Shown: positions 1-6,796 of the stretch, piece by piece
Layout: each line of letters opens with the position of its first letter
How positions within the stretch are numbered: the first letter of the stretch is position 1
Assembly (NCBI GenBank): GCA_946539105.1
Contig: CAMNHG010000002.1
Location: 1 to 35,770, forward strand
DNA length: 35,770 bases
Reading direction: 5' to 3'
Origin: an uncultured Clostridia bacterium
GTDB taxonomy: Bacteria > Bacillota > Clostridia > Oscillospirales > Acutalibacteraceae
Position numbers and translations under genes: made by a program
Notes under the pieces: generated by a model
Database searches by the model: none
What the model was told of the DNA's origin: nothing
The model's input: only the letters and a program-made list of their open reading frames with translations

Positions 1-325
1 TCTTCTTTGAAAATCAAATAGAAGTCATCGTAATCGCTGCTCTGCCTTACATCCTTCAACGAATCAATTATATGCGACATTTCCGGAGTGAAAATACCGG
101 TTTTGATATAACTTTTTCTAAACTCCGCAATCACACCGGAATGTTTCTTAAAATCCAGACCGTCTAACGCGAGAACGGCTCTCATGGCAGAAACGCCGCA
201 TAATAAGAACGATTGGCGGCAGATTTGTAATCACCGGAATCAATCAAAAGCTTAGCCGTATTCAGACGTTCTTTTGCTATTGCCAACCGGTGCTTTGAAA
301 GGGCTATCTTGTTCTCGCTAAGCAA
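1..325 (-). pseudogene. HEPN-domain protein (HepT-like), frameshifted and cut by the window edge
   Basis: Reading leftward from a TTG at 325-323, the translation runs ENKIALSKHRLAIAKERL and then a SAANRSYYAAF block typical of HEPN-domain proteins. It then hits a stop. Shifting frame by one base near 189/190 restores the rest (AMRAVLALDGLDFKKHSGV ... SLKDVRQSSDYDDFY) up to position 1. A single deleted base, a T on the + strand that would make the common Phe-His-Ala-Met, explains the break. The start overlaps the upstream MNT gene by 8 bases, the usual arrangement of HEPN/MNT pairs. In such pairs HEPN is the RNase-like toxin and MNT the antitoxin; that role is family knowledge. The frameshift is seen directly, unless it is a sequencing error. 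The 3' end lies outside the window. Confidence 0.75.
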
Positions 326-659
326 CTTTGATACCCTCTTTCATGACATTCTGATAAAACGGCAATACATCCAAATACATATTGAAAGTTTCAATATCTT
401 TTATTGTGGACGAAATCACCAAATCAAATTGAAGCCCAAGCTCGGATTCCGCTTTGATAATTGGCTTTTTATATCTCCACAAATCCTCGGGAGCGATTCC
501 CTTGACCAAAATCATCATATCCACATCCGAATCGGGCGTATAATCACCGCGCGCATAGGAGCCGTAGAGAATAACGGAATCCAGATGGTCACCGAAAGTC
601 TCCCTCGCTGTTTTGGCTATTTCGGATAGAATTATCTGCAATTCATTTTTTGAGCACAT
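318..659 (-). CDS. MNT-type minimal nucleotidyltransferase (antitoxin-like)
   Basis: This 113-residue protein carries the nucleotidyltransferase signature GSYARGDYTPDSDVDMM at about residues 32-48: the GS motif followed by the DxD metal pair. That is the whole minimal NTase core, and the length is normal for the MNT family. In characterised MntA/HepT (type VII) pairs, the MNT enzyme transfers AMP to a tyrosine of the HEPN toxin and silences it. The start at 659 has AAAGGAG eight bases upstream, and a good promoter lies at 689-717. The gene overlaps the HEPN reading frame, which is broken. An intact antitoxin with a broken toxin is the expected decay order. Specific substrate is unknown. Confidence 0.85.
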   Translation of the reverse strand: MCSKNELQIILSEIAKTARETFGDHLDSVILYGSYARGDYTPDSDVDMMILVKGIAPEDLWRYKKPIIKAESELGLQFDLVISSTIKDIETFNMYLDVLPFYQNVMKEGIKVA

Positions 660-688
660 AGGAACACTCCTTTCACTTTGATAGTTTG

Positions 689-717
689 ATTATAGCATAC
701 CCAATTTTATTTGTCTA
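689..717 (-). promoter_or_regulatory. Promoter of the MNT/HEPN pair
   Basis: On the minus strand TAGACA (717-712), a 17-base spacer and TATAAT (694-689) form a sigma-A-type promoter. It also has an extended -10 (TGC before TATAAT). The predicted start is near 682, about 23 bases before the gene start. Confidence 0.7.
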
Positions 718-727
718 TCTTTCTTTT

Positions 728-757
728 TATTTTATACCGCCAATCCGGTATAAAATA
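728..757. repeat. Perfect 12-bp inverted repeat in the divergent promoter region
   Basis: TATTTTATACCG (728-739) and CGGTATAAAATA (746-757) are exact inverted complements around the 6-base centre CCAATC. The repeat lies between the leftward MNT promoter (-35 at 717) and the rightward recombinase promoter. It lacks a U-tract suited to either gene, so an operator or recombination site is more likely than a terminator. The function is inferred only. Confidence 0.6.
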
Positions 758-847
758 GTATCTCATTAATTAACATATAATCATTGTAATATCATCAAAT
801 CAACATAAATCCATAATTTTCGACCAGATTTGGAAAGAAATTCCAAG

Positions 848-876
848 TTGAAAAACAGACATAGATATGCTATACT
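848..876 (+). promoter_or_regulatory. Promoter of the serine recombinase
   Basis: TTGAAA (848-853), a 17-base spacer and TATACT (871-876) with an extended TGC just before it make a strong sigma-A-type promoter. The -10 context TATGCTATA is the same as that of the divergent MNT promoter. Confidence 0.7.
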
Positions 877-900
877 GAAAGAGGTTTTACGACCTCTTTC
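877..900. promoter_or_regulatory. Inverted repeat over the recombinase transcription start (possible operator)
   Basis: GAAAGAGGT (877-885) and ACCTCTTTC (892-900) are perfect 9-bp arms around a 6-base loop, followed by a T-rich stretch. The repeat starts immediately after the -10 box, so transcription from that promoter would begin inside the left arm. It therefore cannot act as a full terminator for that transcript. It could be a repressor operator, or a terminator for read-through from upstream. Confidence 0.5.
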
Positions 901-921
901 TTTTATTTTAGGAGAATTTTT

Positions 922-2337
922 ATGGCGAGAAAAAAATCAACTAATCCTGACACTAAGAAAACCGGCAGCGGTATTACCGCGCTTTATGTCCGCGTATCAA
1001 CCGACGCTCAGTTTGAGGAAGGTTATTCCATTGAGGCGCAGGAAAAAAAGCTCAAGCAGTGGTGCGAGGTCAAGGATTTTTCAAATTATCAGGTATATCA
1101 GGACGGCGGATGGAGCGGCAGCAACCTTGACCGTCCGGCTATGAAACAGCTCATTTCAGATATTATGAACCACAAAGTTTGCAGAGTTGTGGTTTATAAG
1201 CTTGACCGTCTGTCAAGGTCTCAGAAGGATACATTGTTTTTACTCGAGGAGCTGTTTATTCCGCATAACGTAGAGTTCTTTTCGATGAACGAGAACTTTG
1301 ACACGAGCACACCGTACGGCAAGGCTATGATTGGTATTCTGTCCGTATTCGCCCAGCTTGAACGCGAAAACATACGCGAGAGAACACGTATGGGAATGTA
1401 CGAACGCGTCAAGGACGGCTACTGGATGGGCGGCAACGGAGTGCCGTTCGGCTATGACTACGACTCCAATCAGGATATTCTTGTGCCTAACGAGCATGCC
1501 GAGGATGTAAAGAACATCTACGACTTGTATTTGAAGGGCTATTCTACAACGCGCTTGGCAAAGATGTTCCCGGTTTCGGGTGACCGCCAGATTACAATGA
1601 TTCTCGACAGAGTTACTTACATCGGAAAAATCAAATACAACGATGAAATCTTCCAGGGCAGACATCAGCCTATAATCGACGAAAACACGTGGCAGAGAGT
1701 TCAGCTTGAACGCCAAAGGCGCTCTACCAAAAACGTTGTAACTTCCCCCTATCTCCTAACCGGTTTGCTCGTATGCGGCAAATGCGGAGCGAAAATGAGA
1801 TACCAAAAATGGGGAGCCGATAAAGTTAAGGTATATTGCTATTCTCAGCAAACCTCAAAGCTTAATCTTGTTAAGGATCCAAACTGCGACAACCCGCGTT
1901 ATGACGCTGAGGATTTGGAAAAGATTGTAGTAGAGGATGTATTGAGAATGGCGGACAAAGTAAAAGCTGACGATAAAATCGTACCCAAAAGCAACGACAG
2001 CAGACGTGCCGGAATTAAAATTCTTCAAGAGAAATATGATACAATCTCCGCCAAGATAAAAAGGCTATATAATCTGTACGCCGAAAGCGAGGATAAAATA
2101 CTGCTTGAAACCATAAAGGAAAATCAAAACCAACTTGCTTCCGTTTCAAAGCTTCTGAATAATGAGAAAACTTCTATTGCTGCGGTCGATGATATTGTAG
2201 ACAGAAACAACGCCGTAAGGAATCTCAGAAGCGTTTGGGACAAGCTCACAATTCAGGAAAAGCAACGCGCTTTGCGCATTTGCGTTAGCAGAATTGTTGT
2301 CACCGACAACCATATCGACATAGATTATTTGATTTAG
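922..2337 (+). CDS. Large serine recombinase (site-specific integrase/excisionase)
   Basis: This 471-residue protein has the resolvase N-terminal domain with the catalytic serine in LYVRVSTDAQ (Ser26). It also has the conserved YKLDRLSRS and AQLERENIRERT stretches, a recombinase domain around residues 160-260, a zinc ribbon starting CGKCG near residue 285, and a Lys/Glu-rich coiled-coil region near 350-430. This is the full large-serine-recombinase layout, at the short end of the usual ~450-600 range. Such enzymes join two short att sites to integrate, or with a directionality factor excise, phages and elements; SpoIVCA of the sigK skin element belongs to this class. AGGAG lies seven bases before the ATG at 922. 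It sits 1.5 kb from the 3' fragment of a sporulation sigma gene, which suggests it may serve that junction. No directionality factor was recognised. Confidence 0.93.
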   Translation: MARKKSTNPDTKKTGSGITALYVRVSTDAQFEEGYSIEAQEKKLKQWCEVKDFSNYQVYQDGGWSGSNLDRPAMKQLISDIMNHKVCRVVVYKLDRLSRSQKDTLFLLEELFIPHNVEFFSMNENFDTSTPYGKAMIGILSVFAQLERENIRERTRMGMYERVKDGYWMGGNGVPFGYDYDSNQDILVPNEHAEDVKNIYDLYLKGYSTTRLAKMFPVSGDRQITMILDRVTYIGKIKYNDEIFQGRHQPIIDENTWQRVQLERQRRSTKNVVTSPYLLTGLLVCGKCGAKMRYQKWGADKVKVYCYSQQTSKLNLVKDPNCDNPRYDAEDLEKIVVEDVLRMADKVKADDKIVPKSNDSRRAGIKILQEKYDTISAKIKRLYNLYAESEDKILLETIKENQNQLASVSKLLNNEKTSIAAVDDIVDRNNAVRNLRSVWDKLTIQEKQRALRICVSRIVVTDNHIDIDYLI

Positions 2338-2346
2338 AAAACAGAA

Positions 2347-2370
2347 TCTGCCCTCCTTGAAGAGGGCAGA
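2347..2370. terminator. Hairpin between convergent recombinase and ATPase genes
   Basis: CTGCCCTC and GAGGGCAG pair around CTTGAA, extended by one T-A pair. It lies between two genes whose ends face each other and probably serves both, although the U-tracts on either side are weak. Confidence 0.6.
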
Positions 2371-2373
2371 AAA

Positions 2374-3564
2374 TCATTTATTCAACAACCAGTCAAGAGC
2401 GTTGAGCTGTTTTATTCCATTATGCGAAACAGGCGGATCGTCGTCGAGCGTCAGCAGATATTTGGGATTGTGATCGGAGATGCTGTCGAGCGGCGTCAGC
2501 TCTCGTTTTAGTGTGTTTTCATCACGCACAGTCAGCGCTACCTGATAATACTCCGTGCCGCTGTCGTTAATAGCGATGAAATCAACCTCGGCGTTATCCT
2601 GCCTGCCGACATAGATCTCATATCCCCTGCGGAGAAGTTCAAGATATACGATATTCTCTAAAATATGCCCCATATCCGCCGGCTTTGTGCCGAGCAGATA
2701 ATAGCGCAAGCCGATATCCGCCAGATAGTACTTCTCCTGCGTTTGCAAAAGCTGCTTTCCCTTGATGTCGTATCTGCCGACCTTGTACAGTACAAAGCTC
2801 TCACATAATGCGGTCAGGTAGTTGTCTACCGTATGCACCGACGCGCCCTTGCCGCCGCTTTTGAGGGTGTTGGCGATTTTTGTTGCGGAGCACAGGTTGC
2901 CAATGTTATCAAACATAAACCTTATAACGCTCTCCAGTACGGCAACATCAGCAATTTTTTTGCGCTTGACAATGTCCTTGAGCACGATAGAGGTGTAAAT
3001 ACCGTCGAGGTAGGCGAGGATATCCTTGCGGTTGTTTAGCTCTAAGGTGTACGGAAACGAGCTGTTCAACAGGTAGTCGCGGTATTTTCTCGACAGATTG
3101 CTATCGCCGACGGCGCTGATATATTCCTTAAAAGACAGCGGCAGCATTTTGACCTCAACATACCGTCCCGACAGCAGAGTTGCAAGCTCTCCGGACAGCA
3201 GCCCTGCATTAGAGCCGGTTATATACAGATCGACGTTTTTCAGAATGTAGAGACTGTCGCAAGCGCGCTGAAAATCAGGCACCATTTGTACCTCATCGAG
3301 AAATACATAATTCATTATGCCGGGAGTAAGCCTGCTTTCTACCTCGTGGTAAAGGGCTTTGAAATCATTTATATCATAAAATTCAGCGGATTCAAAATTG
3401 AGAGATATAATCTGATTTTCATTTATCCCGTTATTTATCAGATATTCCTTATACAACTCAAACAGCGTTGACTTACCGCAGCGGCGAATACCCGTTACGA
3501 CCTTAATAAGCTGCTTATCCTTAAAATTGATAAGTTGATTAAGATATTCTTCTCTGTTAATCAT
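2374..3564 (-). CDS. AAA+ ATPase with DUF4143 C-terminal domain
   Basis: The 396-residue product starts at the ATG at 3564, with GAGGGTG seven bases upstream; an upstream in-frame extension has no ribosome site. A Walker A (GIRRCGKST, residues 25-33) and a Walker B-like FLDEVQ motif identify a STAND/AAA-like NTPase. The C-terminal half has the DUF4143 pattern, including a nuclease-like E-V-D-F-I-A segment (NAEVDFIAINDSG). Members are abundant in gut Firmicutes and Bacteroidetes, usually as stand-alone genes in accessory DNA, and their cell role is unknown. It faces the recombinase and probably forms part of the same element as cargo. Nothing in the sequence shows its target. Confidence 0.85.
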   Translation of the reverse strand: MINREEYLNQLINFKDKQLIKVVTGIRRCGKSTLFELYKEYLINNGINENQIISLNFESAEFYDINDFKALYHEVESRLTPGIMNYVFLDEVQMVPDFQRACDSLYILKNVDLYITGSNAGLLSGELATLLSGRYVEVKMLPLSFKEYISAVGDSNLSRKYRDYLLNSSFPYTLELNNRKDILAYLDGIYTSIVLKDIVKRKKIADVAVLESVIRFMFDNIGNLCSATKIANTLKSGGKGASVHTVDNYLTALCESFVLYKVGRYDIKGKQLLQTQEKYYLADIGLRYYLLGTKPADMGHILENIVYLELLRRGYEIYVGRQDNAEVDFIAINDSGTEYYQVALTVRDENTLKRELTPLDSISDHNPKYLLTLDDDPPVSHNGIKQLNALDWLLNK

Positions 3565-3748
3565 ATAATCACCCTCATAAGCGTATTGTATGCATTTATT
3601 ATAATAAAATGCATTGGATTTGTCAAGTTTATGCACCGTACTGCACAAATCATCCTAATACTTTAATTATTAGCAGTATACTTTATAAACCAAACGATAT
3701 TTATATTGGTATTATGATAAGGGAAATACAAATCTAACGTATTTATAT

Positions 3749-3777
3749 TTGAAAAAAGCCGCTGTCTGTGATATGAT
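3749..3777 (+). promoter_or_regulatory. Promoter pointing into the sigma-factor fragment
   Basis: TTGAAA (3749-3754), a 17-base spacer and TATGAT (3772-3777), with TG in the extended -10 position, point rightward. The predicted start is near 3784, about 20 bases before a TTGAGGAAT stretch and 60 bases before the SigG-like coding sequence. It lies on the AT-rich, element side of the junction. Confidence 0.6.
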
Positions 3778-3780
3778 TAA

Positions 3781-3820
3781 ATAGGTTTAACAAATCATTT
3801 TATTTGAGGAATAAACCTAT
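3781..3820. repeat. 9-bp inverted repeat just left of the sigma-gene junction
   Basis: ATAGGTTTA (3781-3789) and TAAACCTAT (3812-3820) are exact inverted complements 22 bases apart. They overlap the predicted transcription start and the GAGG at 3805. They could be an operator, or part of an element-end recombinase site. CTATAC occurs at 3817, 3822 and 3840, a local repetition that may be coincidental. Confidence 0.45.
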
Positions 3821-4337
3821 ACTATACTTATTTCTACCGCTATACGTCATTCCGATGATAATCGGCGAAATACGGCGGTATCTTCGCGACAATTCCGCCG
3901 TTAGGGTTTCGCGGTCAATGCGTGACACCGCGTACAGGGCAATGCAGATTAAGGAACAGCTGACGGCTAAAAACAACCGCGAGCCTACGGTTGAGGAGAT
4001 TGCCGAGATTATGGACACGCCCAAGGAGAATGTTGTTTTGGCACTTGAGGCGGTTGTTGAGCCTGTATCTTTGTATGAACCGGTGTTCTCCGACGGCAAC
4101 GACACGGTGTATGTTATGGATCAAATCGGCGACAACAGCGACGATTCGTCGTGGCTTGAGGAGCTTGCCATGAAGGAGGCTATAGCGCGGCTATCCGACC
4201 GTGAAAAGCGGATTTTAACCCTGCGGTTTTTTCGCGGCAAAACCCAAATGGAAACCGCCGCCGAAATCGGAATATCCCAGGCGCAGGTCAGCAGAATTGA
4301 AAAGGGCGCGCTCGATTCCATCAAAAAAAGCATATAA
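3804..4337 (+). pseudogene. sigG: 3' portion of sporulation sigma factor SigG, lacking the N-terminal third
   Basis: From the Tyr codon at 3843 the translation follows SigG closely. It shows PMIIGEIRRYLRDN, VSRSMRDTAYRA, PVSLYEP, YVMDQI, LSDREKRIL and GKTQMETAAEIGISQAQVSR. These cover regions 2.4/3.0 to 4.2, including the -35-binding helix-turn-helix. The best family match is SigG rather than SigF (RRYLRDN and YVMDQI) or SigK. About 164 residues remain, as expected from residue ~94 to the end of a ~260-residue SigG. Regions 2.1-2.3, which bind core polymerase and melt the -10, are absent. Upstream DNA is AT-rich with no SigG similarity, and there is no convincing start codon; a TTG at 3804 gives a non-homologous leader. 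The retained motifs are intact, so it may be the 3' half of a split gene restored by excision rather than a decaying remnant. The gene name is by family match. Confidence 0.85.
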
Positions 4338-4342
4338 ATTTA

Positions 4343-4383
4343 CCCTGCAAAACTGATGATAGAACAGTTTTGCAGGGCTTTTT
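4343..4383 (+). terminator. Rho-independent terminator after the sigma-factor fragment
   Basis: CCCTGCAAAACTG (4343-4355) pairs perfectly with CAGTTTTGCAGGG (4365-4377), followed by CTTTTTA. It is a strong terminator for rightward transcription and may also slow leftward transcripts of the polysaccharide operon. Confidence 0.9.
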
Positions 4384-4442
4384 ATCTTTTTCTTAATAGG
4401 ACGGAAGATAATATAAACCGCAACGTCCATAATCATCACAAA

Positions 4443-5252
4443 TTACTTTGCCTTGAAGCCGTCCTGCTTTTCAAGGTTTTGAATAATCGTGTCAACGCTT
4501 TCCTGCATCGCAAGTATTGTTGTGTACTCGTGATCCGTCAGCTTTCCCTTCTCTAAATTAGGTGAAATAATGCCCACGGGAGTGCCGTTATAGCTGCCAA
4601 GTATTGTCGCGCCGGGCGACTCCTTAAACACAATCTCAAACAGCTTTGTATCGCCGTAAGAGAACACAACAGAGTCGTCTGCTTCGGCGGTTTTTACAAC
4701 GCCCTGCCACTGCTTGGGGTAATAAAGAGAAACCACCTTGGTGGGAATTTCATAAACGTCTTGGGAATTAACGTAGTTTTCTTCGCCCTCTTTAAAATCA
4801 TAATCCTTCTTTAGATTTGTAATAATCGCGTCAACTGCTCCCTGCATAGCGTAATATTTGGAGTAGTTCTTGTCGTTTTTGTCGAGCTTTTCATAGCTGA
4901 CTCTTACGATAGTATTTTTGCCGTCCTTTGTAAGCGTTCCCAGAACATCTCCGCTGCCGCAGTTAAGCTGCAAATCGAAGAGCTTTTTATTATCCGAGCT
5001 AAAGGTGACTGTTGTTCCGCCGTTTTCTTCTTTTACGTCGGTCTTTACCGATTTTTCATACTCCTTGGGATATTTAAACTCCCACTCCCCTGCCTTTATC
5101 ACAAAGACTTCAACATCATCGTTTACCGATGTTGTCTCGACAGCAGAGCTTGAGGAGTCGCCCGAAGCGTCGGAACTGCCGCCGTTTGAACAGCATGCAA
5201 GCGTGCCGCATAACAGAACAGCGCAAATTATAATTCCTAAAATCTTCTTCAT
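4443..5252 (-). CDS. Secreted lipoprotein with an internal duplication, function unknown
   Basis: The 269-residue protein has a lipoprotein signal peptide (MKKILGIIICAVLLCGTLAC) ending at Cys20 or Cys21, then a Ser-rich linker. GGAGG precedes the ATG. Residues ~49-150 and ~167-263 look like two copies of one ~100-residue domain. Each has a YPK motif (61-63, 178-180), Lys-Leu-Phe (90-92, 203-205) and a helix containing AMQ..VD.II.NL (135-147, 248-260). I do not recognise the family. It starts 17 bases after the flippase stop, so it is the last gene of the polysaccharide operon and probably acts on the outer face of the membrane. A role in polymer attachment or display is only a guess from position. 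Confidence 0.8.
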   Translation of the reverse strand: MKKILGIIICAVLLCGTLACCSNGGSSDASGDSSSSAVETTSVNDDVEVFVIKAGEWEFKYPKEYEKSVKTDVKEENGGTTVTFSSDNKKLFDLQLNCGSGDVLGTLTKDGKNTIVRVSYEKLDKNDKNYSKYYAMQGAVDAIITNLKKDYDFKEGEENYVNSQDVYEIPTKVVSLYYPKQWQGVVKTAEADDSVVFSYGDTKLFEIVFKESPGATILGSYNGTPVGIISPNLEKGKLTDHEYTTILAMQESVDTIIQNLEKQDGFKAK

Positions 5253-5269
5253 ATTATACCTCCGATAAT

Positions 5270-6775
5270 TTATTCAGCCTTTTCAGCGGCTGATTCATTT
5301 TTCTTTTTTCTGTCCTTCCTAAAGTTTTTAATACTGTTAACAATGTATTGATAACTGTACAGCTTAAAAATTTTAGAACCGGCAAAATATATGATTATTC
5401 CCAGCGGAATTTGAATAGCTAAGGTAATCCAGTCGTTAAACCCAAACAGCTCAACGGCGTAAACACAGCCTCCCATAAAAACAGCCAGCAAAAGAGGCGG
5501 CAATATGTCCGTTATCTGATGGGTAATCGAATAATTCAACAGCTTTCTGTTTGGCCAGGCGTTGATAAACAAAGAAATAATCGCGGATATTAAAGAGCCT
5601 AACGCAACCGCCTCTACGCTAATCCACATACTGCCTAAAATGATGGCGACACCTACGATTTTCTTAAGAATTTCCAGTTTAAGGAATAAATCGCTTCTGC
5701 CCATAGCGTTTATCGCGGTTAAATTTGCTGTGTGAATCGGGTAAATCAGCGATGTTATACACGCCACCCTGAGAAAGAAAACACACGGCATCCACTTTTC
5801 TGTCAAAACAATTCTGACAAGCGGATCAGCGCACGCAGCCGCCATAATCAAAACCGGTGCCATAAGGTAAGTGCTGACCTTAATTGAGCTGCGCATCATA
5901 CTGCGCACCCTGTTTTTGTCGTCCTGAACCTTTGAAAAAGTCGGGAACAGAACGCTGTTGATAGAAGTGTCTATGTTTGAGATTATCATACTCGGGATTT
6001 TTTTACCCTGATTATAATATGCAAGGTCGGAAGGGGTGTAAACCTTTCCGATTAACAGCTGACGCAAATCCTGATAAACCGTGTCGATAAGAGTTGATAC
6101 TAAAATTTTCCAACCGAAAGACAGTAGTCCTTTAAGCCTTTGAAATGAAAATTTCAGCTCGGGACGCCATTTGACGGTAATCCAAAGAATCAGCGTATCT
6201 ACCGCGGCGTTAAATAAATGCTGCGATACAATCGCCCAAACTCCGAAGCCCAAATACGCAAGGGTAATTCCGACAACCGCCGCGCCGATTGTGCCGCCGA
6301 GAGTGGCGAAAAAGAATCGCTTAAACTGCATATTTCGCGAAACATATGCCTGCTGGACATTTTTTACGCCTGAAATTATCAGCGTAAGCGACAACACCCG
6401 CACCACCGGAACCAATGATGAATCGTCATAAAAGTTCGCAATTAACGGAGCGGCAAAAAACATTCCGATATACAACAGCACGCAAACCGTTATATTGAAG
6501 AAAAACACCGATGAAAAATCAAGATTGTCGGCGTCCTTTTTTTGAATAAGCGCGTTGCCCAGTCCGCTGTCAATAAACACCTGAAGAATTGTGATAAAAA
6601 CCGTCACCAAGGCAACCGTTCCGTACACCTTAGGCTCCAACAGCCTTGCCAGAACAATAGAAACTAAAAATGTTACTCCCTGTGCTCCGGTTCGCTCCAA
6701 AATTCTCCAGAACAAACCGCTTACAACGGCTTTTTTATGTCCGCCGCCGGAAGCAGAGGTTTTATCTTCACTCAT
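5270..6775 (-). CDS. Oligosaccharide flippase (Wzx/MOP superfamily)
   Basis: This is a 501-residue, strongly hydrophobic protein with about 14 membrane segments and a basic, Lys/Glu-rich C-terminal tail. The N-terminal region (SGLFWRILERTGAQGVTFLV, then VLARLLEPKVYG) is the classic polysaccharide-exporter start of the Wzx/TuaB-like MOP family. These proteins flip undecaprenyl-pyrophosphate-linked repeat units across the membrane. It lies near the 3' end of the operon, just after a DegT-type aminotransferase, as in many Wzx/Wzy clusters. The substrate cannot be read from sequence. Confidence 0.9.
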   Translation of the reverse strand: MSEDKTSASGGGHKKAVVSGLFWRILERTGAQGVTFLVSIVLARLLEPKVYGTVALVTVFITILQVFIDSGLGNALIQKKDADNLDFSSVFFFNITVCVLLYIGMFFAAPLIANFYDDSSLVPVVRVLSLTLIISGVKNVQQAYVSRNMQFKRFFFATLGGTIGAAVVGITLAYLGFGVWAIVSQHLFNAAVDTLILWITVKWRPELKFSFQRLKGLLSFGWKILVSTLIDTVYQDLRQLLIGKVYTPSDLAYYNQGKKIPSMIISNIDTSINSVLFPTFSKVQDDKNRVRSMMRSSIKVSTYLMAPVLIMAAACADPLVRIVLTEKWMPCVFFLRVACITSLIYPIHTANLTAINAMGRSDLFLKLEILKKIVGVAIILGSMWISVEAVALGSLISAIISLFINAWPNRKLLNYSITHQITDILPPLLLAVFMGGCVYAVELFGFNDWITLAIQIPLGIIIYFAGSKIFKLYSYQYIVNSIKNFRKDRKKKNESAAEKAE

Positions 6776-6796
6776 GTACTAAATCCTTTCACATTG

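Noticed and set aside
309..629. Rightward ORF over the MNT gene
   Set aside because: It lacks a ribosome site and family features; the opposite strand carries a clear nucleotidyltransferase.
877..900. Hairpin before the recombinase gene read as a terminator of its own transcript
   Set aside because: The promoter's predicted start lies within the left arm, so a full stem could not form in that RNA.
3804..4337. Sigma fragment as SigK (classic skin) or SigF
   Set aside because: Landmarks such as RRYLRDN, YVMDQI and GKTQME fit SigG. SigF-type QRFIRDD and SigK-type motifs are absent.
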